Source: Hydrogenophaga sp. BPS33
GTDB lineage: Bacteria; Pseudomonadota; Gammaproteobacteria; Burkholderiales; Burkholderiaceae_C
NCBI RefSeq assembly: GCF_009859475.1
Contig: NZ_CP044549.1
Coordinates: forward strand, 434,001 to 498,000
Reading direction: 5' to 3'
DNA length: 64,000 nucleotides
Made by a program: the position numbers and the translations under genes. Positions 24,080 through 32,988 of this stretch are shown here, piece by piece (position 1 is the stretch's first letter; the number at the start of each line of letters is the position of its first letter). The notes under the pieces are model-generated. The model did no database searches, was not told the DNA's origin, and worked only from the letters and a program-made list of their open reading frames with translations.

Positions 24080-25219
24080 TCACTTCTTCCAGACGACACG
24101 GTTCACATAGTCGGTGTAGCTGTGCAGGATGCGGATCACCTTGTCCGAGACATTGGGCATGCTGTAGTCGGCCACCAGTCGGATCAGACGTTCCTGTCCC
24201 CTGGGCTGGGATTCGAGAATGGCCAACGCCTGCAACACGCGCTCGAGCTCCAGGCCGACCATCATCACCGCGGCCTCTTCCATGCCTTCGGGCCGCTCGT
24301 GTGCCTCGCGGATGTTCAGGGCCGGGAAGTTGAGGATGGAGGATTCCTCCGAGATGGTGCCGCTGTCCGACAGCACGGCCTTGGCGTTCAACTGCAGATG
24401 GTTGTAGTCCATGAAGCCCATGGGCTTGAGCAGTTGAACACGGTCGTGAAAGCGCACACCCAGCGCATCAATGCGCTTTTGCGTACGCGGATGCGTGGAG
24501 ACGATGACGGGCAACGCATAGAGCTCGGCCAAGCCGTTGAGCACCGCAACAAGTTTGTGGAAACTCACCTCCGGTTCGATGTTCTCCTCGCGGTGCGCAC
24601 TGACCACGAAGTAACGCGCTTTCTCCAAACCCAGGCGCGGCAGCACGCCGGAGGCCTCGATACGGGGGCGGTAGTGCGTGAGTACCTCGTACATCGGACT
24701 GCCGGTCTTGATCACCTGGTCCGGTGGCAGGCCTTCGCGCAGCAGGTATTCGCGGGCGATTGAGCTGTAGGTCAGGTTGATGTCGGCGGTGTGGTCCACG
24801 ATACGACGGTTGGTTTCTTCGGGCACGCGCTGGTCGAAGCAGCGGTTGCCGGCCTCCATATGGAAGATCGGCACTTTGCGCTTTTTCGCCGGGATGACGG
24901 AGAGGCAGCTGTTGGTGTCTCCCAGCACCAGCATGGCGTCCGGTTGCTCCTGCAACAGCACGCGGTCGACCGCGCCGATCAGGTTGCCAATGGTTTCTGC
25001 CGCGCTGGCCGCATTCGTGGCGCTGTTGAGGAAATGGTCGGGTTTGCGGATGCCGAGGTCGTCGAAGAAGACCTGATTGAGTTCGTAGTCGTAGTTCTGA
25101 CCGGTGTGTACCAGCACATGCTCGCAGTGCTTGTCCAGTTGGGCCAGCACCCGCGAGAGGCGGATGATTTCCGGGCGGGTGCCCAGTACGGTCATGACCT
25201 TGAGCTTCTTGGGAGTCAT
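24080..25219 (-). CDS. wbjD: UDP-L-HexNAc C2-epimerase (WbjD/FnlC)
   Basis: 379 residues of the UDP-GlcNAc 2-epimerase superfamily. The KLKVMTVLGTRPEIIRLSRVLAQLDKH start and the HTGQNYDYELNQVFFDDLGIRKPDHFLN segment are characteristic of WbjD/FnlC rather than WecB. The enzyme makes UDP-L-FucNAc from UDP-L-PneNAc (2-acetamido-2,6-dideoxy-L-talose) in the final step. The ATG at 25219 is chosen; a TTG at 25234 would add five residues. It forms a block with wbjC and wbjB upstream. Confidence 0.9.
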   Translation of the reverse strand: MTPKKLKVMTVLGTRPEIIRLSRVLAQLDKHCEHVLVHTGQNYDYELNQVFFDDLGIRKPDHFLNSATNAASAAETIGNLIGAVDRVLLQEQPDAMLVLGDTNSCLSVIPAKKRKVPIFHMEAGNRCFDQRVPEETNRRIVDHTADINLTYSSIAREYLLREGLPPDQVIKTGSPMYEVLTHYRPRIEASGVLPRLGLEKARYFVVSAHREENIEPEVSFHKLVAVLNGLAELYALPVIVSTHPRTQKRIDALGVRFHDRVQLLKPMGFMDYNHLQLNAKAVLSDSGTISEESSILNFPALNIREAHERPEGMEEAAVMMVGLELERVLQALAILESQPRGQERLIRLVADYSMPNVSDKVIRILHSYTDYVNRVVWKK

Positions 25220-25240
25220 CTCGAATTCTTTCAAGGCCCG

Positions 25241-26368
25241 TCAGATCGGGCAGTTGTACGTGTCGGGGCGGCTACGGTCGAAGATCTCGTTGGCCCAGAG
25301 CATGACCACCATCTCGTCGGAGCCCGTATTCGTGATGTCGTGCGTCCAGCCCGGCACGGTTTCGACGATCTGCGGCGCTTCTCCGGTGGTGACCAGTTCG
25401 TGTGTCTGCCCGCTTTGCATGTGGCGGAAGCGGAAGAGTGCCTGCCCCTTGATGACCAGAAACTTCTCGGTCTTGCTGTGGTGGTAGTGCCCGCCGCGCG
25501 TGATCCCCGCATGCGCGGTGAAGAACGAGAACTGACCCGCATCGGGGGTCTTGAGCATCTCCACGAACATGCCGCGTTGGTCTACGTGGCGAGGCACGGT
25601 ATACGCGAACGACTCGATCGGCAGGTAGCTCACGTACGTGGCATACAGCGCACGAACCAGACCGGTGCCCACCCGCTCCGTCACAAGTGTTTCGCGGCTG
25701 CGGTGGAAAGCCTGTATCTGCTGTGCGATGTCGCCTACCGTTGTCGTGTACTGCGGCTGCACCGTGGAGAAGCCGTCCGGACCCGACATGGCATCGGCAC
25801 CGTCCATGATCTGGAGAAAGCACTGCAGCACATCGTCGATGTAGACCAGGGTCATCGGCGCTTGCGCATCGTGCACCCGGATCGGTAAATCCCGGGCGAT
25901 GTTGTGGCAGAAGGTGGCGACAGCGGAGTTGTAGTTCGGCCGGCACCATTTGCCGAACACGTTGGGCAAGCGGAACACATGCGCGTGCACCAGCGGATGC
26001 TGTCCGGCCCGTTGCATGGCGTCCTCGGCAGCGCGCTTGCTGCGGCCATAGGGAGAGTCCGCAGCCGCTTGGGTCGACGACGTGAACAGCACGTTGATCG
26101 GGCGACCTTCTGCCTGCGCGACGGCGATCACGGCGTCGCACAGCGCCTGGGTCAGATCTGCATTGCCGTGGGCGAACTCGGCAGGGTCCTGTGGCCGGTT
26201 CACACCCGCCAGGTGGAACACGGTGTCCACGCCGCGCAGCATGTCTGGCAACTGCGCGGGCGAGTGCTCGCGCCCGAAGCGCACCACTTCCACACCCGGA
26301 CGCTCGCGCAGGTGGAGTTGCAGGTTCTTGCCAATGAAGCCGTTGGCGCCGGTGATCAGCACCTTCAT
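25241..26368 (-). CDS. wbjC: UDP-2-acetamido-2,6-dideoxy-hexulose 3-epimerase/reductase (WbjC/FnlB/CapF)
   Basis: 375 residues with two domains. An N-terminal SDR (MKVLITGANGFIGKNL, SSTQAAADSPYGRSK) does the 4-keto reduction. A C-terminal cupin (from about 250: RGMFVEMLKTPDAGQFSFFTAHAGITRGGHYHHSKTEKFLVIKG) does the C3 epimerisation, with metal-binding His residues in GGHYHHSKTEKF. This bifunctional layout is that of CapF/FnlB. It converts the product of WbjB to UDP-L-PneNAc, the substrate of WbjD. Confidence 0.92.
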   Translation of the reverse strand: MKVLITGANGFIGKNLQLHLRERPGVEVVRFGREHSPAQLPDMLRGVDTVFHLAGVNRPQDPAEFAHGNADLTQALCDAVIAVAQAEGRPINVLFTSSTQAAADSPYGRSKRAAEDAMQRAGQHPLVHAHVFRLPNVFGKWCRPNYNSAVATFCHNIARDLPIRVHDAQAPMTLVYIDDVLQCFLQIMDGADAMSGPDGFSTVQPQYTTTVGDIAQQIQAFHRSRETLVTERVGTGLVRALYATYVSYLPIESFAYTVPRHVDQRGMFVEMLKTPDAGQFSFFTAHAGITRGGHYHHSKTEKFLVIKGQALFRFRHMQSGQTHELVTTGEAPQIVETVPGWTHDITNTGSDEMVVMLWANEIFDRSRPDTYNCPI

Positions 26369-26372
26369 GCGA

Positions 26373-27428
26373 TCAGTCCTCCGCGACAGCGGCTTCTCCC
26401 CGCGCGATTCGCTGCATGAAGTCCAGCTTGAGCAACAGCGCTTTCATGCCCGCCACGTCCAGGCGGGTGGTGTTGTGCGAGTTGTAGTCCTCGCCATGGT
26501 TGCTCTGCGTCAAGCGGCGTTCACCTTCTTCAACGAACTTGGCGTAGTTCAGGTCGCGGCCATCCGGTGGCACCCGGAAATAGCCACCCATGTCCTCGGC
26601 GCAGGCCATCTCCTCGCGGCCAAGCAGCGTTTCGTAGAGTTTCTCGCCATGGCGGGTGCCCATCTCCTGCACCGGGTGATCGGGGCGGCCAAGCAGCGCC
26701 AACAGCGCTTTCGCCAGCACCTCAACGGTGGCGGCGGGTGCCTTTTGCACAAAGATGTCGCCATTGTTCCCATGGTTGAAGGCGTAGAGCACCAGGTCCA
26801 CCGCATCTTCCAGCGTCATCATGAAGCGGGTCATGCTCGGGTCTGTGATAGTTATCGGCTTGCCGGCCTGAACCTGCTCGACAAACAGAGGAATGACCGA
26901 TCCCCGAGAGGCCATCACGTTGCCATACCGCGTGCCACAGATCACGGTGCCCGACCCTTCAAGGTTGCGGCTGGTGGCCACCATGACCTTTTCCATCATG
27001 GCCTTGCTGATGCCCATGGCGTTGATCGGGTAGACGGCTTTGTCGGTACTCAGACAGACCACTCGCTGGACGCCCGCGGCGATCGCGGCTTCCAGCACAT
27101 TCTCGGTGCCCACCACGTTGGTCAGCACTGCCTGCATGGGATGGAACTCGCACGAGGGCACCTGCTTGAGCGCTGCCGCATGGAAAACATAGTCGACGCC
27201 GCGCATCGCAGTGGCCACACTGTGGCGATCGCGCACGTCACCGATGTAGAACTTCAGCTTGGGATGCGCAAAGCGTTTGCGCATGTCGTCCTGCTTTTTC
27301 TCATCGCGGCTGAAGATCCGGATCTCGGCGATGTCGGTGCTCAGGAAACGCTTGAGCACCGCGCCGCCGAACGAGCCGGTGCCCCCTGTGATGAGCATGG
27401 TCTTGTGGGCGAATTCTTTCACTTTCAC
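26373..27428 (-). CDS. wbjB: UDP-GlcNAc 4,6-dehydratase/5-epimerase (WbjB/FnlA/CapE)
   Basis: 351 residues, soluble SDR. LITGGTGSFGGAVLKRFL, CLSTDKAVYPINAMGISKAMMEKV (catalytic Lys, Met in place of Tyr) and FNHGNNGDIFVQKAPA are conserved in CapE/FnlA. The enzyme dehydrates UDP-GlcNAc and inverts C5, giving UDP-2-acetamido-2,6-dideoxy-beta-L-arabino-hex-4-ulose. This intermediate feeds WbjC. It is also the compound made by PseB, so it could supply the pseC gene of the same operon, which has no pseB of its own in the window. Confidence 0.92.
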   Translation of the reverse strand: MKVKEFAHKTMLITGGTGSFGGAVLKRFLSTDIAEIRIFSRDEKKQDDMRKRFAHPKLKFYIGDVRDRHSVATAMRGVDYVFHAAALKQVPSCEFHPMQAVLTNVVGTENVLEAAIAAGVQRVVCLSTDKAVYPINAMGISKAMMEKVMVATSRNLEGSGTVICGTRYGNVMASRGSVIPLFVEQVQAGKPITITDPSMTRFMMTLEDAVDLVLYAFNHGNNGDIFVQKAPAATVEVLAKALLALLGRPDHPVQEMGTRHGEKLYETLLGREEMACAEDMGGYFRVPPDGRDLNYAKFVEEGERRLTQSNHGEDYNSHNTTRLDVAGMKALLLKLDFMQRIARGEAAVAED

Positions 27429-28402
27429 ACTGCCTTTACGACTTTCTTGAGCAATTGCTTGAGCGATTGGGGCAGCAGTCGCTGCACCAATCGTTGGGAC
27501 TTCACTTTCAGTGCCGGCTTCATGCCGGCCGAAAAACCGGGTCTCAACATGCGCACCTCGCGCAGCAGGTCGGTCAGGGCCTTTTCGTACGCCGCATAGA
27601 CCGGCTCGGGCTCGCGGCCCATGGTGGTGTAGGCGCTGGAGAGCCGGTCGAAGCTGCCATTAGACAGCAACTGGAACTGGTGGAAGTGATAGAAGATCAG
27701 CTGCTGACCATCCACCAAGGTAGAACCCCGCGAATCCTGGGTGAAGCGGTATTGACCATAGTTCCAGGGCGCAACGCCCGCCCCCAGGTGTTGCAGGATG
27801 TGCAGGTTTTTGTAGCGACCTGGCCAGCGGTCGAGGTACTTCTGATCACCCATGCGGTCTTCCTCAAGGCGGTGGAAGCACCATTCGATGCACTGCTCGC
27901 GCCAGCGCGCCAGGCAAGCCATGCCTTCTTCGTCGCGGCGAAAGCTCACCCATTCGACACAAAAACGGCCGTTGACCACATGGTGCTGAAGTGCCGGTGT
28001 AAAGCGGTGTTCGATGATGGCAATCGACGCGTGCCCGATCTCCTCGAACAGCGGGTCGAGGGACGAGAAGAAGTAAAGGTCGGCATCGAGGTAGGTGATG
28101 AAGTCGATGTCCGGGTTCTGCTGCAGCACGTACCAGGGCAGACATGGCGACAGCGTCCAGCAGTACTCGGCCATGACCCGTCCGGGCTTGACCGCCAGCA
28201 ACTCATCATCCTCCACCGCAGACAGCGGCAGGCAGGTGATGTGGGGCAGGTTCAATTGTTCCAGCAGGCCCTGAACCTGGTCGTCCATGCACAGCACATG
28301 CACATGGGCGTCGGGACAGTGTTCGCGCAATGTGCGCAGCATCGCGGCGCCTTTGAGCAGGTAGTTGCTGTCGAAGAGGGTGCAGAAGTGCCGCATGATC
28401 AT
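27425..28402 (-). CDS. nucleotide-diphospho-sugar transferase-like glycosyltransferase
   Basis: 325 residues. The start (MIMRHFCTLFDSNYLLKGAAMLRTLREHCP) and the DxD metal motif in ITYLDADLYFFSSLDPLF are those of GT-A glycosyltransferases of GT8-like type. A later GRYKNLHILQHLGAGVAPWNYGQYRF segment resembles this group of cluster-associated transferases. No membrane segment is present; a basic C-terminal tail (KSQRLVQRLLPQSLKQLLKK) may bind the membrane. It is linked by 4-base overlaps on both sides. Donor and acceptor are unknown. Confidence 0.72.
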   Translation of the reverse strand: MIMRHFCTLFDSNYLLKGAAMLRTLREHCPDAHVHVLCMDDQVQGLLEQLNLPHITCLPLSAVEDDELLAVKPGRVMAEYCWTLSPCLPWYVLQQNPDIDFITYLDADLYFFSSLDPLFEEIGHASIAIIEHRFTPALQHHVVNGRFCVEWVSFRRDEEGMACLARWREQCIEWCFHRLEEDRMGDQKYLDRWPGRYKNLHILQHLGAGVAPWNYGQYRFTQDSRGSTLVDGQQLIFYHFHQFQLLSNGSFDRLSSAYTTMGREPEPVYAAYEKALTDLLREVRMLRPGFSAGMKPALKVKSQRLVQRLLPQSLKQLLKKVVKAV

Positions 28403-29190
28403 GGGGTCCGTTTTCGACAGACATAGGTGCGCGAGGCACTGCCCACGCCACTCACCACGCTCTCGTCCAGGGTCAAGGTCTCGATTGGGTCGAGGCCATG
28501 GCGCGTCAGCAGCGCGAGGAAGTCCGGTTCGTTGAAGTGGATTTCGACGGTTTCCACACCATAGGCCAGCTTGCGGAAGGTCTTGTTCGGTTGGCCTAGC
28601 AGCACCGGCGTGCGGTGAAAGATGGCGTAACGATCGGCCACGCGCGCGGTCTCTGCCACGGCGGACTCGTATTCCGGTATGTGCAGAAGGCAGCAGCCGG
28701 ATATCGCGACATCAAAGCTGCGGTCCGGGTAATCCAGCTTTGTGGCGTCCTGCACCTGGAATGTCCACTGCGGATAGCGTTCCCGCGCCAAAGCGATGAA
28801 GCTGTCAGAGTAGTCGCAACCTTCGTAGCTGGCGTTCACGCCGGCGATCTGAAGAACCTCGCCGTAGTACCCGCTGGAACAGCCGATCTCGAGCACCCTC
28901 AAGGGGGTTCTCTGGCCGTTCAGCTTGCGCAAGGCGTTCACGAGCACATCGAACACATCGATCCCGGCGCCGCGCCGGTAGTCGGCGAGCTGGCGGTCGA
29001 CGAGCTCACGTTGCCGCGTAGGCAGATGGTTGTCCTGCCAGGCGTCGCGCAGGCGCGAAGATTCCTGTGCAGCTTCGGCACCCCCGAGCTCGACGTAGTG
29101 GCTGGACACACCGCGCGATGGCAGCAGGCGACGCAGCACGGCCTTGAGGCGCGGAAAGCGGTTGACCAGTGCCTTGAGCTGTCGCTTCAT
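28399..29190 (-). CDS. class I SAM-dependent methyltransferase
   Basis: 263 residues. A basic N-terminal stretch (KRQLKALVNRFPRLKAVLRRLLPSR) precedes the Rossmann methyltransferase domain with LRVLEIGCSSGYYGEVL, YEGCDYSDSFIALARERYP and the FDVAISGCCLLHIPEYE strand. The substrate is not evident; as a member of the operon it probably methylates a sugar hydroxyl of the glycan or its precursor. It overlaps both neighbours by 4 bases. Confidence 0.76.
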   Translation of the reverse strand: MKRQLKALVNRFPRLKAVLRRLLPSRGVSSHYVELGGAEAAQESSRLRDAWQDNHLPTRQRELVDRQLADYRRGAGIDVFDVLVNALRKLNGQRTPLRVLEIGCSSGYYGEVLQIAGVNASYEGCDYSDSFIALARERYPQWTFQVQDATKLDYPDRSFDVAISGCCLLHIPEYESAVAETARVADRYAIFHRTPVLLGQPNKTFRKLAYGVETVEIHFNEPDFLALLTRHGLDPIETLTLDESVVSGVGSASRTYVCRKRTP

Positions 29191-30323
29191 GAGGGGCGTC
29201 CTGCCAGGTGGCGTTCGAGCATCGGCGCGAGCTCGGTCATGCGTTGCTGATAGGTGTGTTCACGAAGGGTGCGGGCCTGACCGGCCTTGGCGATCGCCTG
29301 CGCTTCGTCCGGGTGGGCGATGTAGTGGCGGATCAACTCCGCAGCTTCTTCCGGACTGTCGTAGGCGACCACTTCCTTGCCGATTTCGAACAGTTCGCCC
29401 AGGTTGTCCTTGCGATCGGTGATCAACAGAGAGCCGACGCCCGTTGCCTCGTACAGGCGCATGTTGTTGGCGTAGTTCTCCGCGACGTTGATGTGGCGGT
29501 TCAGCGTGACCCGGCTGCGTGCCAACGCTCGGTACATGTCGAGTCCCCACACTTCGCCTCGGTGGCGGGCCGCGATCGGCGACTGGCGACCGAGGCTGCC
29601 GGCACCGTAGCCAAAAAATTGAATCGGCGTGCTCTGCGCCAGCGCTTCCAGCATGGGTAGCGCCTTGCCGTGGTGGCGGCTGATGCCACCGACAAAGCTG
29701 GCATCAACATCGGGCGTCACCTGGCCGAGTTTGTCCAGCACGCGGGTGTCGAACCCGATGCGGAAATACTCGGATGCAATCCCCATCGCCCGCAGACGTG
29801 GCACGAAATGCGGGAACGAGGTGGTGATGAGATCGAAGCCCTTCAGGTAAGGCCCGGGCGGCAGGGGGCTGGCGATCTGGCCGACGATGAGTCGCACATA
29901 CGGTCGCAGTTCGGCGAGTTTCTGGGGCGTGAGGAACCACAGGTCCTGGCAGTACAACACGTCGGGTCGCGCAGCCTTGATTTGAGCAACGGCGATCTCT
30001 ACCAGGCCGGGCAACGCCGACAGCCATGGCCCGACGCCGGGCAGACGCAGCAGGCGCGATGGCAGGCGCAACGCCATCTCGCTGTAGCGGGCGCCGTGCT
30101 CCCTGGCCCAGGCGCGTTGCAACGGCTTGCAGTTGACGATGAGGTCCTGCGCATCGTGGCCCATCGCCCTCAGATGACGGGAGTAGAAGTCGGAGGTGCC
30201 AAAGACCTGGTCGAGCAGCACCTGCCGTTGCATGTCAAAGGGCTTGGTGGCCAGGTCCTGTTCACGCTCGTAGAGGGCAGAGAGGAAGCGCGGGTAGTAG
30301 GTGTCGAGAAGAAGAATGCGCAT
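29187..30323 (-). CDS. GT-B glycosyltransferase with CgeB-like C-terminal part
   Basis: 378 residues. The N-terminus MRILLLDTYYPRFLSALYER starts a GT-B fold. The C-terminal half has DASFVGGISRHHGKALPMLEAL, VTLNRHINVAENYANNMRLYEATGVGSLLITDRKDNLGELFEIGKEVVAYDSPEEAAELI, a pattern typical of GT4-type or CgeB-like transferases, with the donor-binding E-x7-E region in MRLYEATGVGSLL. The acceptor is unknown. It is cytoplasmic and lies next to the ABC flippase gene. Confidence 0.75.
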   Translation of the reverse strand: MRILLLDTYYPRFLSALYEREQDLATKPFDMQRQVLLDQVFGTSDFYSRHLRAMGHDAQDLIVNCKPLQRAWAREHGARYSEMALRLPSRLLRLPGVGPWLSALPGLVEIAVAQIKAARPDVLYCQDLWFLTPQKLAELRPYVRLIVGQIASPLPPGPYLKGFDLITTSFPHFVPRLRAMGIASEYFRIGFDTRVLDKLGQVTPDVDASFVGGISRHHGKALPMLEALAQSTPIQFFGYGAGSLGRQSPIAARHRGEVWGLDMYRALARSRVTLNRHINVAENYANNMRLYEATGVGSLLITDRKDNLGELFEIGKEVVAYDSPEEAAELIRHYIAHPDEAQAIAKAGQARTLREHTYQQRMTELAPMLERHLAGRPS

Positions 30324-30325
30324 GG

Positions 30326-32050
30326 CTATGCTGTGGGATCTTCCGGGGCCGCGCGGCTTGACGCCGGCAGTCCGATGACGAGGACCTCATCGGCCAGTTC
30401 GGCGATTTCCGAATCGTGTGTGATGAAAATAATGATCCCGTCGCGCATGCGAGCACGCAGCTTGTCGACGACCGCGACGCGCGTGGCCGGGTCCAGGGCG
30501 CTGGTGGCCTCATCGAGAATGAGCACGTCGGGCTGGCGCACCAGCGCGCGCGCGATCCCCAGGCGCTGGCGTTGGCCTCCGGAGAAGTTTTCTCCCAGGT
30601 AGCTCAGGCGTGTGTCCAGACCGCGCTCGAGTGCACCAACCATGTCGCGCAAGTTGACCGCATCCAGCGCGGTGTGCAGAACCTCGTCGCCCGCCTCGGC
30701 ACCGAGCAAAAGGTTCTCGCGCACAGTAGTGGAGAAGATCTTGGGCTGCTGCTCCACGAGCATGAAGCGCGAACGGGCGGCTTCGAGCGGTAACTGGTTG
30801 TCGTTCACGAGGACGCTGCCGCCGTCTGGTGTGCTCAGCCCCAGCAGCAGGTCGGCCAGCGTCGATTTGCCGGCTCCCGACGGACCGACGATGGCGTAGG
30901 TGTGGCCGGTTTCGAAGCGGAAGTTCAGCCGGTCCAGCACGCGGCCACGGTCACCATAGCCAAAGCTCACGTCCTGCAGCGTCACCGAGCGCACCGACGC
31001 GGCCGCCGAAAAGGCTTGCACCGCCTGCGACTCTTCGGCCATTTCCACGAGCGTGCCGATGTCCTTGACGGCGCGGATATCGGTCAGCAATTGGGAGCCG
31101 GCGGTCACCATCTGCCCCAGAGAGGCAAAAACGCGGATCACGATGAGCGCACCGGCGAACAGCGTGGCGTCAGACATGCTGACCTGCGCACCGGGGCGCA
31201 GGACCAGGATGGCCACGGCTAGCAGCACCACGGCGGGAAGGGTCTTCACACCGGTCTTGATGGCGTCCAGCTGCACCAACATGCGCACGTAGGCGTGGAT
31301 CTGCGCGGCGTAGGTGTCGATCACGAAGCGCTCACCGTGCAACGAGCGGATGGAGCGCAAGCTGTTGAGGGCTTCCACAAAGGTAGTGCCGAGTTCGCGC
31401 GACAGCTGCACGGCCTGGGCGTTGACGCGCAGCACGCGGCGCATCAACGCGCCGATCAGCAGGAAGCTCACGGCCAAAAACGTGAGTACGCCCAGGAACA
31501 CCGTCTGCGAGAACTGATACAGCACCAGCATGCCCACGAGCGCCGTGCAACACCCCACGGCCGACTGCAGCAGCGATGTCACGATGGTGCCGCTCTTGAA
31601 GGTGTCGTCGCCGGCCAGCGTGATGTAGTGCCCGACGGAGCGGGTGTACACACGGCCCATGGGTTCAAGCAGGAGCAGGTGGCTGAACACCTTGCCGCTC
31701 AGGGTTTCATGCACGCGCTTGCCCAACCAGGTGGTCAACACCGCCAACACATAGCCCAGCACCAGCCGAGCGGTCATGACCACAAAGAAAAGCCACAACC
31801 AGGTGCGTGCGACGGGTTCCAGCCCCATCGCATTGGCAGCTTTCGCCCATGCGACGGAGACCTGAGACGTTGCCGCTGTCTGCCCGGGGGCCAGGGGAAT
31901 CATCAGGCTCGTGGCCAGATATTCCAGCATCAACACGGTAATCGTCAGCGCGAGCACGAGATAGAAGGCGTGGAATCGCCGTGCCACAAAGCCGATGTAC
32001 CGCCCCACTTGACGGACCATCGTCCAGAGTGAGTGCGCGTTGCTCGTCAT
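30326..32050 (-). CDS. ABC transporter, fused membrane and ATPase domains (PglK/MsbA-type)
   Basis: 574 residues. About six transmembrane helices occupy residues 1-300. The ATPase domain follows with Walker A GPSGAGKST, the signature NFSGGQRQRLGIARAL, Walker B VLILDEATSALD and the switch His in IFITHDSE. It is a homodimerising exporter half. No Wzx or Wzm/Wzt gene occurs in this operon, so a PglK-like role in flipping the lipid-linked oligosaccharide is the simplest reading. The start at 32050 overlaps the FkbM gene stop by 4 bases; a longer in-frame upstream extension runs inside that gene and was rejected. Confidence 0.82.
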   Translation of the reverse strand: MTSNAHSLWTMVRQVGRYIGFVARRFHAFYLVLALTITVLMLEYLATSLMIPLAPGQTAATSQVSVAWAKAANAMGLEPVARTWLWLFFVVMTARLVLGYVLAVLTTWLGKRVHETLSGKVFSHLLLLEPMGRVYTRSVGHYITLAGDDTFKSGTIVTSLLQSAVGCCTALVGMLVLYQFSQTVFLGVLTFLAVSFLLIGALMRRVLRVNAQAVQLSRELGTTFVEALNSLRSIRSLHGERFVIDTYAAQIHAYVRMLVQLDAIKTGVKTLPAVVLLAVAILVLRPGAQVSMSDATLFAGALIVIRVFASLGQMVTAGSQLLTDIRAVKDIGTLVEMAEESQAVQAFSAAASVRSVTLQDVSFGYGDRGRVLDRLNFRFETGHTYAIVGPSGAGKSTLADLLLGLSTPDGGSVLVNDNQLPLEAARSRFMLVEQQPKIFSTTVRENLLLGAEAGDEVLHTALDAVNLRDMVGALERGLDTRLSYLGENFSGGQRQRLGIARALVRQPDVLILDEATSALDPATRVAVVDKLRARMRDGIIIFITHDSEIAELADEVLVIGLPASSRAAPEDPTA

Positions 32051-32988
32051 CGGGTGGAGGATCTCAGCAAGGCGATCAGATCGCCCACGCGAGCGCCGCG
32101 TTGCTGCAGGAAAGTTTTGATCTGATGGTCGCGTTCCAGAAGCGAAAGCGCCTCTTCGAACAGAAGGTTGGTCAGATAGAAGGCGAACAGCGCCACGCGG
32201 AACTCCACAGCCAGCATTTCTGTCACGTCCTGGCGCAACGCAAAAACGGCGTCGCACTCGTTCAGATAGGTGTTGAGATCCGCCTTGCTCCGCCCGGACT
32301 TTGTGGCTTGAATTGGCTTGACGTGCAGCAGTTCAAAGCCCTGTGCCTCCATGTACTCGCAGGCCTGCCAGAACTTGCCCGAGCCCTTCATGATCGGCTG
32401 TGCGAGCATGGTCGATTCCATCTCGACGCCAACGATCCTTCTCGCATCAAAGACCGGTTGCGCCCCTTGAAGAATGGACAGCTCCGTGCCTTGGGTGTCG
32501 AGTTTCACGAACGTCGGTGCGTTAGCTGGCAGACCCTCTATAGCCTGCATCAATGTAATGGTCTCGATGCGGCGTTCCGTCACCGGGAAGAAGTAGTCGA
32601 GATGGGGCACCCGGTGTGTCATTGACGCTGGAATCTCGGGCGGGAGCAGGCTGCTGCCGGTGTCGACGTTGGTGATGTAGAGCGTCTGCGTGCCACCTTC
32701 GCGACTGAGACCGGTGGTACACGCCGACACTTGGGATGGCCAAGACCACGCTTTCAGATAGGCCAGGTTTTCCTGATTCGGCTCCACCGCCAGCCAGCGC
32801 GTGTGAGGGGCGTTCAACAGGGTGAGCCATTTGACATGGGGGTAAAACGACGCTCCTACGTCCACGCACACCACTTCCGGCAACGCCGAGCTGACCAGTT
32901 CAGACACCCGATAGGGCAAGGTGCGTTGTTTCAACGCGCGTTTGAGAAACGCAGGAATCAGCCGGCGCACGGTACGCATCACACTCAT
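32047..32988 (-). CDS. FkbM-family methyltransferase
   Basis: 313 residues. VVCVDVGASFYPHVKWL is the SAM motif; VEPNQENLAYLKAWSW, FVKLDTQGTELSILQGAQPVFDARRIVGVEMES and the preceding RRIETITL strand are the standard FkbM signatures (O-methyltransferases of sugars and polyketides). The ATG at 32988 overlaps the stop of the oxygenase gene (ATGA), which decides the start. The substrate is probably a glycan hydroxyl. Confidence 0.82.
   Translation of the reverse strand: MSVMRTVRRLIPAFLKRALKQRTLPYRVSELVSSALPEVVCVDVGASFYPHVKWLTLLNAPHTRWLAVEPNQENLAYLKAWSWPSQVSACTTGLSREGGTQTLYITNVDTGSSLLPPEIPASMTHRVPHLDYFFPVTERRIETITLMQAIEGLPANAPTFVKLDTQGTELSILQGAQPVFDARRIVGVEMESTMLAQPIMKGSGKFWQACEYMEAQGFELLHVKPIQATKSGRSKADLNTYLNECDAVFALRQDVTEMLAVEFRVALFAFYLTNLLFEEALSLLERDHQIKTFLQQRGARVGDLIALLRSSTR

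Noticed and set aside
24080-25219. Calling the 2-epimerase WecB (UDP-ManNAc synthesis)
   Set aside because: The N-terminal and HTGQNYDYELNQVFF stretches and the wbjB/wbjC neighbours point to WbjD/FnlC; no ManNAcA dehydrogenase is present.
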